Shown: positions 1-12,150, numbered from the stretch's first letter. The stretch is DNA of 64,000 bases from Larus michahellis (GCF_964199755.1 NC_133930.1:34894652-34958651); one strand, 5' to 3'. Notes: generated by a model from the sequence alone, not told the origin. Program-made: numbers and translations.

Positions 1-1240
1 TGCACTTCATAAACAGCACTAAAAATGCGGGTCCGATTCAAATGTCATTCAAATAGCCCTGCTCCCTCTTCCCAGCTGCAGTTCTGCAGCTACTGTTTCG
101 GTAACAGAGTACTTTAAAGTGCGTTTAAATCCGCTCCCTCCCCCCTGCCCGCCTCCCCCTCCGCGTTGTCCGAGAGCTTCCAGCTGACACTACTACTGTG
201 TCCATTTTAAAAAAGTGTCGCTGCGTGTCGAGCTACAAGCTGTCCAACATAAATGCAAATAGCGCTATGAAGGGACACAACAAAGTAGGTAGGAAGGCAA
301 AGGGAGAAATCCACTTCTGTCAAGTGATGCCTCCTAAAGAGTGAACTACAGTAATTCATACTTTTAAAACTGGCGCCTTTGATATTATAATGCCATACGC
401 GTTTGTGTATCCGCATAGGTACAGTCTTAGGTGTAGAAATGATAACAGGAGTTTTAAACTTCATGTCTGTAGATTTGCAAAGTTCTCATACCTCTTGCAC
501 CTGGACGCCCGCACGTATTAGCACAAACACTGCATTGAATTAAGTGCCTGATCATTGCGATCTTCGCAGGATTTTCTGTTACCGCCAAGAGTATCCTCAT
601 GTAGGATGCCCTCCGTGGCCAGGGGCCAGCGACTGACTGGAGTCAAATCAATAAAATAAATGCAACCTAGTCTCCTTTGCACAGAAAGGTTGAAACATGT
701 GTAAGGGGAGCGTCTAGAAGAGATAAAAATCGGAGTTTTACAGCTCCAAATCTTTGCATTCTCAGCAACAGAACACGATCATTACGCGCGAGAGAAAGGG
801 GTAAAATCCTGCGCGTATAATGATTATTGTTATGACAAGGAGCAATAACTGCTTTGTTATAAAAATAGTGTTTGTTATGAAGAAACTGATTGAGCAGCCA
901 TCCAGATAAACATTCCCTGCGTCTAACAAGCCTACTGCCTTCGTGATGTTTTGTGCTCTGCTAATCCTCCTGTCCTTTTCAATCATTATTGTCTTTTTTT
1001 TTCCTTTTCGCTTGTAATTATGCACATTGTTTCACACTTATCCTAATTTCAGCACTAACGCTCCGAGATTGCACAGAGAAATAAAAGAAAGGCTATTTTT
1101 TTCCTTTATGTGCGCATCGATAAATTTAATACCTATTCTCACTGTGTAGTAACCTTTTCGTATGATTATATCGAGCCCTCTCAAACATTAGACTCTCTAA
1201 TTCCTCTGTATTTGTAGTGCATCTAAGTTGCTTTTTCCTG
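1..1240. other. AT-rich, CpG-retaining flank of the CpG island; no gene recognised
   Basis: No protein frame here is convincing; the longest open frames are under 90 codons and have no recognisable domain. The base composition is AT-rich, yet CpG pairs survive in clusters, for example around 160-240, 400-420 and 780-825. In most vertebrate AT-rich DNA they would have decayed. This fits an unmethylated shore of the island that follows, or a conserved regulatory segment. Homeodomain-like TAAT/ATTA words are frequent, but this is expected by chance at this composition. Confidence 0.5.
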
Positions 1241-1462
1241 GATCTTGAAAAGTAGCGATAAACTCTCTCGGACAGGTAAGGGAAGCCCACAAAACAAGGA
1301 GCGCAATACCGACGTTGCTCCCCAAGTCAGGCGCCTTCTCTTCTCGTCGCTAATTTATCCCCGTGTCACAACACCCAGCCGGAACGGTGAATTTAAGACA
1401 AGGGGACCCCTTGCTTGTGTGCGAGCAGGTGACGAGGGGCAGAGGTACGGAGGAGCCTCCCA

Positions 1463-1482
1463 GGGCGGGGAGAGGGAAGGGG
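1463..1482 (+). other. G-quadruplex-forming motif with embedded GC box
   Basis: Four G-runs of 3, 4, 3 and 4 are separated by loops of 1-3 bases, meeting the usual G3+N1-7 rule. The first two runs form an SP1-type GC box. Such motifs are common at CpG-island promoters. Confidence 0.7.
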
Positions 1483-1721
1483 CGGCGGGTATCCCGCAGC
1501 CTCGCCGCCCCCCCCACCCCCCGGCTCCCCGCCGCCAGCTCCGCTCGGGCGGCATCGCGGGCACCGGCGGCATCGCGGGCAGCAGCCCCAGGCTGTCGCT
1601 TCTCGCAGCTCTCGGGAAACGCGTTCCCAGCCTCGCCCAATCGTAAAGCCGCCGTGAAGAGGCTAAATACAAAGTGAGAAACCCACGAACACAAGGCAAA
1701 GACGTGGTTTGGGGGAGTGAT

Positions 1722-1742
1722 GGGGAGCGGGGCGGGAGGGGG
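1722..1742 (+). other. G-quadruplex-forming motif
   Basis: G-runs at 1722-1725, 1729-1732, 1734-1736 and 1738-1742 have loops of 3, 1 and 1 bases. A fifth run lies just upstream at 1711-1715. Very short loops favour a stable parallel quadruplex. Confidence 0.7.
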
Positions 1743-2603
1743 ACACACACACGACAGGGGCGTCTTTTGTTGGAAGCTCGGGCAGCTTCATTTCAGCTCC
1801 GCGGCGTGTTTCTCGCCGGGTGACCGGCGTGAAAGCGGCCGTGTTTTGCCAAGGCGATGGGTCCCCCGCGCTTCCTCGTTTCCCCCCCCTCCGGCCCCCG
1901 CGCACACCTTTCCGCGCACCCACAGCCTCCGCCTCGACAGCGCGGGGAAATGCTCCCGGGTCTTCTACGAACCGCCTCCCGCAGGGCTAGCTGGGCGGGA
2001 TGGCAGCGGCCACCGCGGCCCACCTGCCCCTCGCCCTCCGCACCTGCCCTGGAGATGCCCGGCGCCCCCCGCCCGCCGGTCCCGCGCCCCCCAGCGCGGC
2101 CCTCCCGGAGCCCTTCCCTGTCCTTCACCCACCAGTTCGTGGCTTTTACTCATTTATTCTGAAAAGCAGATGGATTTAAACACACGCACACACAAACACA
2201 CATACACAGAGCTGACGGTGCCGGTAGAAGAGCGGCAGCGGTCACCGCTGTGACCGCCAGCCCGGCCCCGGCCGGCACTATTTTTAGGTCGCCCGAGGCT
2301 TTCATCCCCTTCGGAGGAAAAGTCGCCTCACTCGGCCTGAGCCCCCCCGTGCCACCGGTCAGAGGCGGGGAGCGCTTCCGCCCTTCTGGCAGGGCACGGC
2401 TTCCCCGCGGCCACCGGCGACACCTCCGGTCGCCACCGCCGGGCAAGCGGCCGCGCAGCGGGCCGCAGGTCAACGAGCCGCCTCCGCGCCCGCCCCGGAT
2501 CCGGCAGCCGCAAGGCCCGGCAGCCGGCGGCGTCGGCGGCAGCGGGACGGCCAAGCCCCGGGCGCGGCACATGCGCGGCCGCGCAGCGCTGCGCGGCCCC
2601 CGC

Positions 2604-2618
2604 GCGCCCCCTGGCGCC
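2604..2618 (-). promoter_or_regulatory. CTCF-like core motif
   Basis: Read on the minus strand this is GGCGCCAGGGGGCGC. It contains the CAGGGGGCGC core of the vertebrate CTCF motif and differs from the consensus mainly at the ACC positions before that core. It lies inside the CpG island, a common place for CTCF sites. This is a motif match only; GC-rich DNA gives false matches. Confidence 0.45.
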
Positions 2619-2926
2619 GCCCCCCGGGCGGAACGGGGCTGCGCTCGGCTGCGGGGCTTGGCTGGGCGGCGGCCCTGCCTGTCTGCCCTGCTGCCTCGCA
2701 TCCCCGCGCCCAGGTTGCCCCGTCCTCCCCGGGCCACAGCACCTGCCCAAGGGAGCGCGGTGGCGTCTCTGGGGCCGGGCGTTGAGTGCGGGGGCACGTC
2801 TCAGTTCTGCCCCTTCAGCCCCACATCGCCCCTCTGTGCCCACCCTCGCTTTCCTCTGGGGCGAGGAGGCCCTCTCCATTGCTGGGGGAGGCCCAGGGCA
2901 GCCGTCTGCACCTCCAGCCTGCTCCA

Positions 2927-2935
2927 CAGGTGAGT
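2927..2935 (+). other. Candidate 5' splice site at the edge of the CpG island
   Basis: CAG|GTGAGT matches the U1 donor consensus closely, with the intron beginning at 2930. Its place at the right edge of the island fits the end of a first non-coding exon transcribed rightward. No partner acceptor can be assigned. A T12-CAG acceptor-like site occurs at 7374-7388, but many such sites arise by chance. Confidence 0.35.
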
Positions 2936-2950
2936 CCATGGTGACAACGC

Positions 2951-3932
2951 GCTGGCCTCAGCATCTCCCTGTGCCGCCCCTCAAAGACTGGCTCGCCTGA
3001 CGCCGACCCCATCCTCTGCCCAAGCGCTTCCACAGGGCACATCCCCTTCCTCGTCACAGGGCACAGGGCGTTGCAAATATGGCTTCATTTACTTATGCAA
3101 GTCCTGTGGAGGTGAAGGGAACATTAGCCTCACATTACGGAAGGGAAGCAAAGGTAAAAACTACCTACTAGGCTTACACACCCTGCTTGGAATAAAGTCT
3201 TGTTCCACTTCAGGTCTCCTAAGTAGAGCACAATAATGCTTATGGACACAAGCCCGTATCAATGCTCCAGAATTCACCTTAGTTCTTAATTTACTGAGGT
3301 GTGGTTAGTGCTTAAAACTGTTTACTGGTATCACTGCGTGCTTCTTCTTCATTAAGCAAGCCAAAATATAGCGCTCTATGGAATCATCCTGGCAGGTTTA
3401 CCAGCGAGCTTGATGCCTGCAGGGACCCTTATGCCCAGCTTTTCCAGAGAGCTGTCAGTTTCTTGCAGTCTAAGCTTTGCGCCATGTGCTCCTGAATGCC
3501 ATGTCATCATGAAGAGACATCACTGTTTGCTGAGGACTTTTTAGTCCCCCTTTCACCCCCCCCCCCGACTTCTTAACCAGCTCAAATCTAACATCAGTTG
3601 GCTGTTTATAAGTCATCGCTGTTACTATCTACCTCTGTCACGCAACCAAATCTTCAAAGGCAGCCTGGTTGCCAGCGTCATCCCATTTTATGAAACAGAG
3701 AAGCTAACACCAGGATGCCATGACCTCCACGAGGGGCAAAGTGTGCAGCTCCTGATCTCCGCTTTGCTTTAGGCAGATGAGGTTGGCAGAGGTGTGCAAC
3801 CCACCAAAATGGAGAGCATCAGTCATGAAATGAAATGCAGTTCTCCACTTGCTACAGAACAGCAGAAATTTAGACTGAAGTCTAAAAAAGCCTTTGTTTG
3901 ATGTATATATGAGCAAAATAAAAAGACATCTT
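2951..3932. other. Intergenic or intronic DNA, nothing recognised
   Basis: Composition falls back to AT-rich. The only simple sequence is an 11-C run at 3556-3566. No tRNA, repeat family or convincing coding frame was seen. Confidence 0.6.
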
Positions 3933-5425
3933 AGAATCATAGAATCATAGAATCATAGAATTGTTGAGGTTGGAAGGGACCTTTAAGATCATTGAGTCCA
4001 ACCTTTAGCCTACCCTGACAAGAGCCACTTCTAAACCGTGTCCCTCAGTGCCCCATCTACCCTTTTTTTAAACACCTCCAGAGATGGTGAATCCACCACC
4101 TCCCTGGGCAGCCTATTCCAATGTTTAATAACCCTTTCAGTGAAAAAATGTCTCCTAATATCTAATCTAAACCTCCCCTGACGTAACTTGAACCCGTTTC
4201 CCCTCGTCCTATCACTTGTCACCAGGGAGAAGAGGTCAGCCCCCATCTCTCTACAACCTCCTTTCAGGTAGTTGTAGAGGGTGATAAGGTCTCCCCTCAG
4301 CCTCCTCTTCTCCAGGCTAAACAACCCCAGCTCCCTCAGTCGTTCCTCATAAGGTTTGTCCTCCAGGCCCCTCACCAGCTTTGTAGCCCTTCTCTGGACA
4401 CGCTCCAACACCTCAATGTCCCTCTTGTAGCGAGGGGCCCAAAACTGAACACAGTACTCGAGGTGGGGCCTCACCAGTGCCGAGTACAGGGGGATGATCA
4501 CTTCCCTAGTCCGGCTCACCACACTATTCCTGATACAGGCCAGGATGCTGTTGGCCTTCTTGGCCACCTGGGCACACTGCTGGCTCATATTCAGCCGGCT
4601 GTCAACCAACACTCCCAAGTCCTTTTCTGTCGAGCTGCTTTCAAGCCATTCTGCCCCAGTCCTGTAGCGCTGCATGGGGTTGTTGTGACCCAAGTGCAGG
4701 ACCCGGCACTTGGCCTTGTTGAACCTCATACCATTGGTCTCAGCCCATCGGTCCAGCCTGTCCAGATCCCTCTGCAGAGCCAACCTACCCTCAAGCAGAT
4801 CAACACGCCCGCCCAGTTTAGTGTCATCTGCGAACTTACTGAGGGTGCATTCGATCCCTTCATCCAGATCATTGATAAAGATATTAAAGAGAACCGGCCC
4901 CAGCACCGAACCCTGGGGGACACCACTTGTGACTGGACACCAACTGGATTTAACTCCATTTACCACCACTCTCTGGGCACGGCCATCCAGCCAGTTTTTT
5001 ACCCAGCGAAGAGTACACCTGTCCAGGCCATGAGCAGCCAGTTTCTCCAGGAGAATGCTGTGGGAAACAGTGTCAAAAGCTTTGCAAAAATCCAAGTAGA
5101 TAACATCCACAGCTTTTCCCTCATCCACTAAGTGGGTCACCTTATCATAGAAGGATATTAGGTTTGATAGGCATGACCTGCCCTTCACAAACCCATGCTG
5201 ACTGGGCCTGATCACCCTGTTCTCCTGCATGTGCCGTGTAATGGCACTGAGGAGGATCTGTTCCACGACCTTCCCAGGCACCGAGGTCAGACTGACTGGC
5301 CTGTAGTTCCCCGGATCCTCCTTCCGGCCCTTCTTGTGGATGGGTGTCACATTTGCTAACCTCCAGTCAGCTGGGACCTCCCCGGTTGTCCAGGACTGCT
5401 GGTCTTCTTCAAGAATAAGAGAAAA
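3933..5425 (-). mobile_element. CR1 LINE, 5'-truncated, young-looking copy
   Basis: The minus-strand copy ends at its 3' side in the tandem ATTCTATG-type repeats that mark avian CR1 tails (3933-3960 in this orientation). This is preceded by a short 3' UTR of about 98 bases and by the C-terminal part of ORF2. The CR1-like protein frame begins near 5410-5425, so the ORF1 and endonuclease regions are missing. Such 5' truncation is normal for LINE insertion by target-primed reverse transcription. The open frame and well-kept tail make it the least decayed copy in the window. No clear target-site duplication was found, as is usual for CR1. Confidence 0.95.
4031..5410 (-). CDS. CR1 ORF2 C-terminal fragment: reverse transcriptase domain
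   Basis: This is the reverse transcriptase of a non-LTR retrotransposon, which copies CR1 RNA into DNA at a nicked target. The frame runs uninterrupted to a TAG stop at 4031-4033 and is open upstream to about 5431, where an in-frame stop lies outside the element. The first GTG-initiated stretch is 439 residues from 5350, but it is only a piece of a longer ORF2, so no real start exists here. Counting from 5350, a YLDF motif lies at residues 85-88, GVPQGS at 143-148 and FADD at 173-176. Together these supply the three catalytic aspartates (87, 175, 176). A conserved [10 protein letters not shown] motif follows further on. The N-terminal apurinic-type endonuclease domain is absent, so it should not be active for self-insertion. 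An overlapping plus-strand frame at 4463-5131 is an antisense shadow. Confidence 0.9.
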   Translation of the reverse strand, partial: EEDQQSWTTGEVPADWRLANVTPIHKKGRKEDPGNYRPVSLTSVPGKVVEQILLSAITRHMQENRVIRPSQHGFVKGRSCLSNLISFYDKVTHLVDEGKAVDVIYLDFCKAFDTVSHSILLEKLAAHGLDRCTLRWVKNWLDGRAQRVVVNGVKSSWCPVTSGVPQGSVLGPVLFNIFINDLDEGIECTLSKFADDTKLGGRVDLLEGRLALQRDLDRLDRWAETNGMRFNKAKCRVLHLGHNNPMQRYRTGAEWLESSSTEKDLGVLVDSRLNMSQQCAQVAKKANSILACIRNSVVSRTREVIIPLYSALVRPHLEYCVQFWAPRYKRDIEVLERVQRRATKLVRGLEDKPYEERLRELGLFSLEKRRLRGDLITLYNYLKGGCREMGADLFSLVTSDRTRGNGFKLRQGRFRLDIRRHFFTERVIKHWNRLPREVVDSPSLEVFKKRVDGALRDTV

Positions 5426-5429
5426 TAAG

Positions 5430-8400
5430 ACCTAACGATGAAGCACCTAGATTTGTTCTGTCTTGAAAGGAAGGTCGAGGAGAGCTATGGTAGAGTTCAA
5501 GCACAGCCTTAATGGTGCCAGGGAGGGGAGAGGCAGACGATATGTTTTCCTTGCCATTTGAATATGTCCATACCTAACAATTCCAGGCAGGGTAGCTGCC
5601 TGGGAATTTGCCCTGCGCCTCTGGGAACCGAAGCACATATGGCACATTTAGAAATGACAGGTGGGGCAAAGGTGGCTCTTAGGATGCCTGCTGTTAGAAA
5701 ACCCAAATTAGATTCAGAGCTGCAGGCCACTCCATGTTACAGTAGTCCTAGTGCTACTTACTGCCACAGTATGCCTTACATTTTTTATGTTAATTTCTTT
5801 CTCTTCACGACCCATTCATGGGTAATGGACTCTAGTCCACTGATGACTGTTGAGTACATAAGAGGTGGCATCAAGTGTGAATGAAGATCTCTGCTGGAGA
5901 CACTAGCAAGCCCAGTCACTACATAGGCTGTCACCTCTTCCCAAGGACAAATTCCTCAGGCCACAGCCATAGCAGCAGGGATGGCCACGAGAAGAGGAAG
6001 GTTTTGAAAGGGTTACTCAAGTCTTAGTCCTGTGCATAAGGCTCCACCCAGTCTGGTAATGGGGGGGATGTTCAGTGCATATTTCTGGGCTTAACTCACA
6101 GTATCTTAACATTACCCCTGGGATGAAATATACCTTCTTTTACGAGCTCAGGAGTGGTAAAATAAGAACTTTGGTGAAGTATGCAGAGGTCATCCTAATT
6201 CATGAAAATGAAACTGGTTCCCTCCAAGAATAATTTACTGTGTTTTGTTACCATATTTTTGGACTGCCATTATTTTCTATACTTAATCTTTTATGGGGCT
6301 TTTATGATTTTATTAAACTGGGAGTTCATTTATAGGGAAGGTTCTCCTGCTCCTTTCCCTGGTCAAGACCCTAGTACGCAAAGTCAAGTTTAATTTTTAT
6401 TTTTCACTTTGCGGTTCACCTCTTAGAAACCTTTTAGATTCTGAAGGAATATAACCTCTCCTACAATGGCAACCCAGGGACCAAAGGAAAGAAAAACAGC
6501 AGTGTAGCTTGCTTTTATGTTCAGGGACTCCTTGTGAAGCCTCTTTAGAGAAAATCACATGGCAATCCTGAAGAGCATAGTGACACTATACCATCACGTT
6601 AGATCCTCTTCACATCCACGCCCAAGGACACTGATTTAAGAGTAAAACAATGTGACGGTGTAGCCTTCAAAATTGTTTATCTTTGAACTCTGAATCATGT
6701 TCACTACCTCACTCTGTACCCACGGCAGAACAGACCATTCTGTTCTGTACCATGTAGTACCTACATTCTATCTCAAGTGGCCTGATCCGCTGCTGCTAAT
6801 CAAGTAAGTGAATCCCTCATCCCTGAAAGGGAGAGAAGCAGAAATCATGGGGGACTCAGGGTGATGAGCTCTATTATACCTTCATAAAAATTATGGTGGT
6901 TTTATATTTGGCCTGTAAGTAAAGTTCAAGAGCAAGGAGCCACATTTCACTTATTGATGGTGAGATGAATCTGCGCTTGCCAGAAGCTTTCTAGCTGACC
7001 CCCAGAACAAAGAAGGTACCTTTGTTATTAAAAAAAAATAATCCCTGTATCATCCTTGAAAAGGCAGTCAGAATTAGGAGGTAACTAGTCCTTTATTTCT
7101 GAGGCAAGCTCTGCTGAACAGCTGATACTGAGCAGGAGGGGATCGCTCAAACATCTGTCTTTGTAGCAGAGTTGGAAGCTTCTGAGATGGTTCCCCATAA
7201 CTGCAGCTATAAAGAAAAATGAACAGGCTGATTGTAGGGCAAGCACGATTTTTAAAAATGCTTTAATTCTTTGACTGTGCAAGATTTTTCACTAAAAAAC
7301 GGAGCCTATACTGTCAGGCATTTCTGTGTCATTTCATCCCATCTGTTAGGTATGTAAGTATTGAGTGCTACTCTTTTTTTTTTTTCAGTAAAAAGGTAGA
7401 AAAATTGATGCGTTGCCCTTCTTTTCATTAAGGGAAGGAAGTGAGGAATGAATACAGACTAAGGATATATTCATGGCTGTTTGCTGTCATTTCACACAAT
7501 TCCAGAAGTGTACATAAAAGGGAAAGTAGGGGCCAATAAAAGCAATTTTCTGAGTCCTGTTAGCTGCCAAGTGGAATGACAATATATGGTTAGCTGGGAA
7601 TCTGCAAGATTTCTCACCTAATTCTACTGGACTTAAATTTTAATTTGCCCCCAGAACAAAATCTCTAATTGCAAGAAGCAGCAGCTTATTACATGTTTTA
7701 TGTGACTCTGACTCACACATTGACCAAACTGTAAGGAAAGAATTTTCCCTTGCATACAGATGATGATCCCTCTTGGATGTTCTGTACCTAAAAATTCTTC
7801 ACGATTTACTACTAAGAAACAGAGAATGAGAGGAAATTATCTTCATCTGTTTCTCTCACCCATAAAGCCCAAAATAGACAAAGTGTTAGAGCAATTGCAT
7901 ACCCTTGCACCTTCTTCTGTTAACTCCTCTTGCACAGCCCTCAACTAGCAAGCCGCTAAAGAAAAGAAATACGTGTGGAGAGGAACTTTTATATCTCAGG
8001 TATCAGAGAAAGGCTTGCAGTAAATACACGGGGAAAACATAGAAAAAGAGTAGAATTAGGAGTTAGGAGAGTAAAGGGGAAAAAGAGGAAAAGGGTGCCT
8101 ACTGAGACTTCTCTCTCCAGACACTCATGATCAAAGCCCACCACTGCCATTAGGCAATCAATCTGCAGTTGCATACATAAAACTTTGGCAGTGTATAGTC
8201 TCCACTGCTTTCAACAGAGGCTTTAGACATCTGAAACTGGGCACTCTCCCAAAATTTAGATCCAGTTGCACTATACATTCCAGAAAAGACAGCACCAAAT
8301 CAGAGGCCCTCTTTTACCCATGTTATTTTCAAGCCGCAGTGTATGAAAAGTTATGCTCCAGCCTCCCCCTTTTAACCTCTTGTGTTGACTATGTTTGTGT

Positions 8401-11400
8401 CCTCCAGCTTCGTCAAATGGCACACACTGCTAAATGCATTGTTGTTTTAGGAGAGATTACTGAAAATGCGTGCCTGTCCTTCCTGACTAATTCCCTCCAG
8501 GATCATTTAATCACCTAAAGGCTTCTTCCTTTTGTAAATAGCAATCTACATCAGCGTAACATTTTCTAAGTGCAATGCAACTTGTTTCATAAGATGAGTG
8601 ACCCTGAATCTCCTGATTTGTCTTGCTTTTCAGCTTTCAAACCTCCGTGTCTTTTGTTCTGGGACGTTCTCCTGCTCTTGATTCAAAACCAGTCCTAGCA
8701 GCCAGTCAAAGTTTTAGCAGCTTCCTATTCTCGCTCACTCCACAGTCAGAGGTTTTTCAAGCAGCTGCACTGGATTTCCTCGCAGGGAGATGAATTCAAA
8801 GGAATTCTACAGTTGCAATCGAGGCACAGAGGGCAGCCTTAGTTACTTAATCCTAACCTATCTACCTCTATTTCTAGATGCTTCTGTCCTCCTCTCATTA
8901 AACACCTCTTTAGAGATAACTTAATCTCACTGTATCTAAAGAATACAGAGGCTGCCCTACATTTAATAGATTTTACAATTCCAGAATACTCCATTTCTTA
9001 ATTATCTATATATTTCATTCCATTATCAGAAAAAAAGTGCAGTAGCTATAGATATACTGGACATTTGCTGAACTCTTCCACATCCACATAAACGCCCTGT
9101 GGAATGTGCAGCCTCTGGTGAAGTTCTGCAGGAGGGATCCTTCTACAAGAAAAAGTCAGAGACCAAACACCACTTAATAGGATACACATAGAAGTGTGGT
9201 GAGATCCAGAGCATGCCCATGAAATCATCTGTGTATTTATGATAAGAAGCTCACTCCCTCTTGGATAACCTCATGATTGCTTTTGTTAAACCCTTGGCAG
9301 CTTAAAAGGCATCTTGCTTTCCAGCGTCTGGGCCTTCTTCTTCTTTCTCCCCCATACAAGGGCCCCCTCTCTTCACTCAGCTCCCACTCTCCCTCTCAAA
9401 TGACATTCTTTCTGTACTTGTCTGCGCAACAGCACAAGGCCCAGGCTGTGTCTCTAAAAGCCAGGAATAATGCCCCAGTCTCTCTGAGTGATTGATGCAC
9501 CATCCCTGGAGAACACTGTGCCTTGGTCAGAGGGGTTCGCAAAGCCACACACGTTAAGATACCTGCTGATCTGTTTTTTACTTGCACTGTAATTTCAACA
9601 CAAGAATTTGATGAATATTCCTTGACTATGTGGTGTTTATTGTCGTTGTCGAGAAGCTGAAGCCCAAGATTTCAAGGTAGATCCCGACAGGGAATCACAC
9701 ACACACAGAAGTATGTTACATAAAGGTCTGTATTTAATACTTAAAGGACTTAAAATTCGAGGAAAATATTTTGCTTCAACAGATCTATGAGTCAAGTATT
9801 TAGTTCAGGCAGTGCTGCCTATTCTAATTGAACACACACATAGCCTTACTTTGACTAGTCTATCTAGAGAGCTCCAAGCAGCTGACATTTCCTTTCCTAA
9901 ACCCTCGACCTCCTCTGCCAAGGCCAGAAGACATTACACAAGTACCTTCGGTGTGTGTCCAAAGACTAGAGTACAGCCCAGGATGTGGACACTTGCCCAT
10001 CTTGGGGGAGCGGAGACATACTGCTTCACCTTATGCCTGAGCCTGCGCCCGAGGCACGCGGACATCTGTTACAAGACAAGCTCTGAAGTGTTAAGGTATT
10101 TGAGTTTTACTGTGATCTTAATAACTGAGAGCAGTTCTGTTCTTTAATGTTAAAGGGGATGTTCCTTTTTCCATCGAGTCAACAGCAGAATTCTCATTAA
10201 CTTCAGCGTTAAGTGGGAACATTCACTGAGCGCCTATCAGGGGGAAACAGATATGGTGAAAGTTGGAGAATTGTAAATGCCTACACCGAAAAGCTTGATC
10301 CAAATGCCCTGAGATGCTGTCAGTTCAGGAAAAGCTTTATTGATAACCCTTTCAGAAATTAACCTCCTGCTTTTCTCCAGTTATGATTTTGTATAAGGAA
10401 AGCTTAACCCTTAGGACATTGACATTTTTCCGAATCACTGTCAGAGCACAGCTGGCTTTCAGTCAAAAACTATCCTAGGCAAGATGGAATTTGGAAGAAA
10501 ATAAGGTAATTGCTATATTAATTTATATAGATAATTAAACAATTTAGTTAATTTACAGTCTCTAATTATATGCTGCTATACGTTATTTTTCTGTATCTCT
10601 AAGTCTCATGAGTAAAATCAGAACTGAAATGACTCTGTAAAGCTCACAAAGGTTTGCCAAGTTTCAACTAAATGTTGCCATCTACTGTTAGAATAATAAT
10701 AAAAAAACCACAAATGGGTGAAACTAGCGCTGTAATTGTGGAAGAACTCAGTGGATATTTGTGTCCTATTGTGCTGATGCACAAGGGATTTTTCTTTGAA
10801 TGCACAGGCAATAATATGTCCGTAAATCCTTCTGCATGTCAGAGGGAGAACAGAGTTCATTGTTTGCAAGATCTCATTATGATTACTTTTCAGCTTCTAA
10901 AAATGTTGTAATAGTTTCCAGATCCAGCATTTATGGTATTCAGTATGTTGAGAGAAAATAGGCTTCATTGAAAAGCTTGTTCTAAATGTTCCTCATCTAT
11001 GCTTTTTTTTTTTTTCCACTGAGCACAGAGAAAAGTGATAGTAACATGCGTAAGAGATTTCTAAACATTTCACTAGTGCAGTATTAAAAGTTAAGAACAC
11101 CCCCTCCCCTTTACTGACAAATGCATAAGGGGTAGCTTCATATCAAGATCAGGCACAAACACCTAGGTAAGGACATAAAGAGCTAACAGGTACAGACCAC
11201 TTCTGTTCTGAGCTGACAGTAAAAAAAATACTGTCTTTTACTTTATGTACAGCAGAAACAGAATTTAAAAAGAGTTAAAAAATCTCAAAGAGGACACTAT
11301 CCCTAAAGCTCCAAAAATGAAGGCGATGTGCACGTTTCCATGGATGACACTGGAGCAGGAGATGGATTTCAAGCAATTATGGGATTTCTGTGTTCCTGCT

Positions 11401-12150
11401 GTGTGTGCCTTAGCTGGCATACTACACTTGTTTCTTCATGTCCCGTATCTGCTCATTGAAAGGGACCCATTGAATTTTCTACATCAGATTTTGATGGAAA
11501 AATACAGTAAAATACATTCACCTAACAAGGCCTAGTATGTTTCAAACAGAACTTCCCGTAACTTTGAAAAATCCTCTGCCTGTGTGTTGTTTTATTACAT
11601 TCTCAGACAAACATTCTCAGCTGCCTGTCACAGGAATGAGTTGTGAAAAGGTTAGAGGCTATCCATACTATCTAGAAAAGAAGAAATCTGAATACATAAA
11701 AAGCAAAAAAACATGCATAGTGTCATGCAGTGCCACCTACAGCTGGAACTGTGAATTACAAATGATTTTTCAGCGAGGCTGTAGGGACTTGGTGTTGCTG
11801 TTGATGGAACAGCATTGTAGAATGGCTCTTGCTCAGCTGCACAACACAGAAGACAAAATTAGGGGAATATTAGTCTTATTATTGTTTCAGAGTTTCTTTG
11901 AATTCTGTCAATTTATGGGTTTTTTTGAATTTTTATTATGTAAGTTCTGATTCAGCAGACAAGTGCAGTTAATGTGAGGTGCAATGTAGGATGGATTGAG
12001 AGACATTGAGCAGTAGACCTGGTCACTGGAACTGTGTACTGAATAGTTTGGTTCACCTTTTTGTGTTACCAGCATGAAAGAAAGAATAGGTTAGCCAAAA
12101 ATAGTGTCACAAAAAACGTGCAGGTCTCTTTGTTAGGAGTTACGCAATAG
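5430..12150. other. Gene-poor AT-rich DNA, no gene recognised
   Basis: No frame longer than about 140 codons and no domain-like protein was seen. Neighbouring frames at 11317-11535 and 11537-11950 show no recognisable family and look like chance. Simple sequence is limited to a T12 run at 7374-7385 and a T-run near 11005-11016. Nothing else could be assigned. Confidence 0.6.

Larger units (their letters stand above)
1320..2790. promoter_or_regulatory. CpG island, probable promoter / first-exon region
   Basis: Composition changes sharply here from AT-rich to very GC-rich, with CpG at high density from about 1450 to 2700. A GC box of the SP1/KLF type (GGGCGGGG) lies at 1463-1470 and a CCAAT box at 1637-1641. 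There is no obvious TATA box, which is usual for CpG-island promoters. Several long frames cross the island on both strands. They overlap each other, are rich in Pro, Ala, Arg and Gly, and look like the composition effect of GC-rich DNA, so none is called as a gene. A consensus splice donor occurs just right of the island (GT at 2930-2931), which would suit a plus-strand transcript. Direction and target gene are not proven by the sequence; distal enhancer-type islands also exist. Confidence 0.8.

Noticed and set aside
1245-2939. Many long open frames on both strands in the CpG island (up to 227 codons)
   Set aside because: They overlap in several frames and both strands, are low-complexity Pro/Ala/Arg/Gly-rich, and show no domain. 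Stop codons are rare in GC-rich DNA, so long frames are expected.
4463-5131. A 222-codon plus-strand frame
   Set aside because: It is antisense to the CR1 reverse transcriptase.
11317-11950. Two adjacent plus-strand frames that might be exons of one gene
   Set aside because: No protein family recognised, no splice sites between them that would join them sensibly, and composition typical of non-coding DNA.
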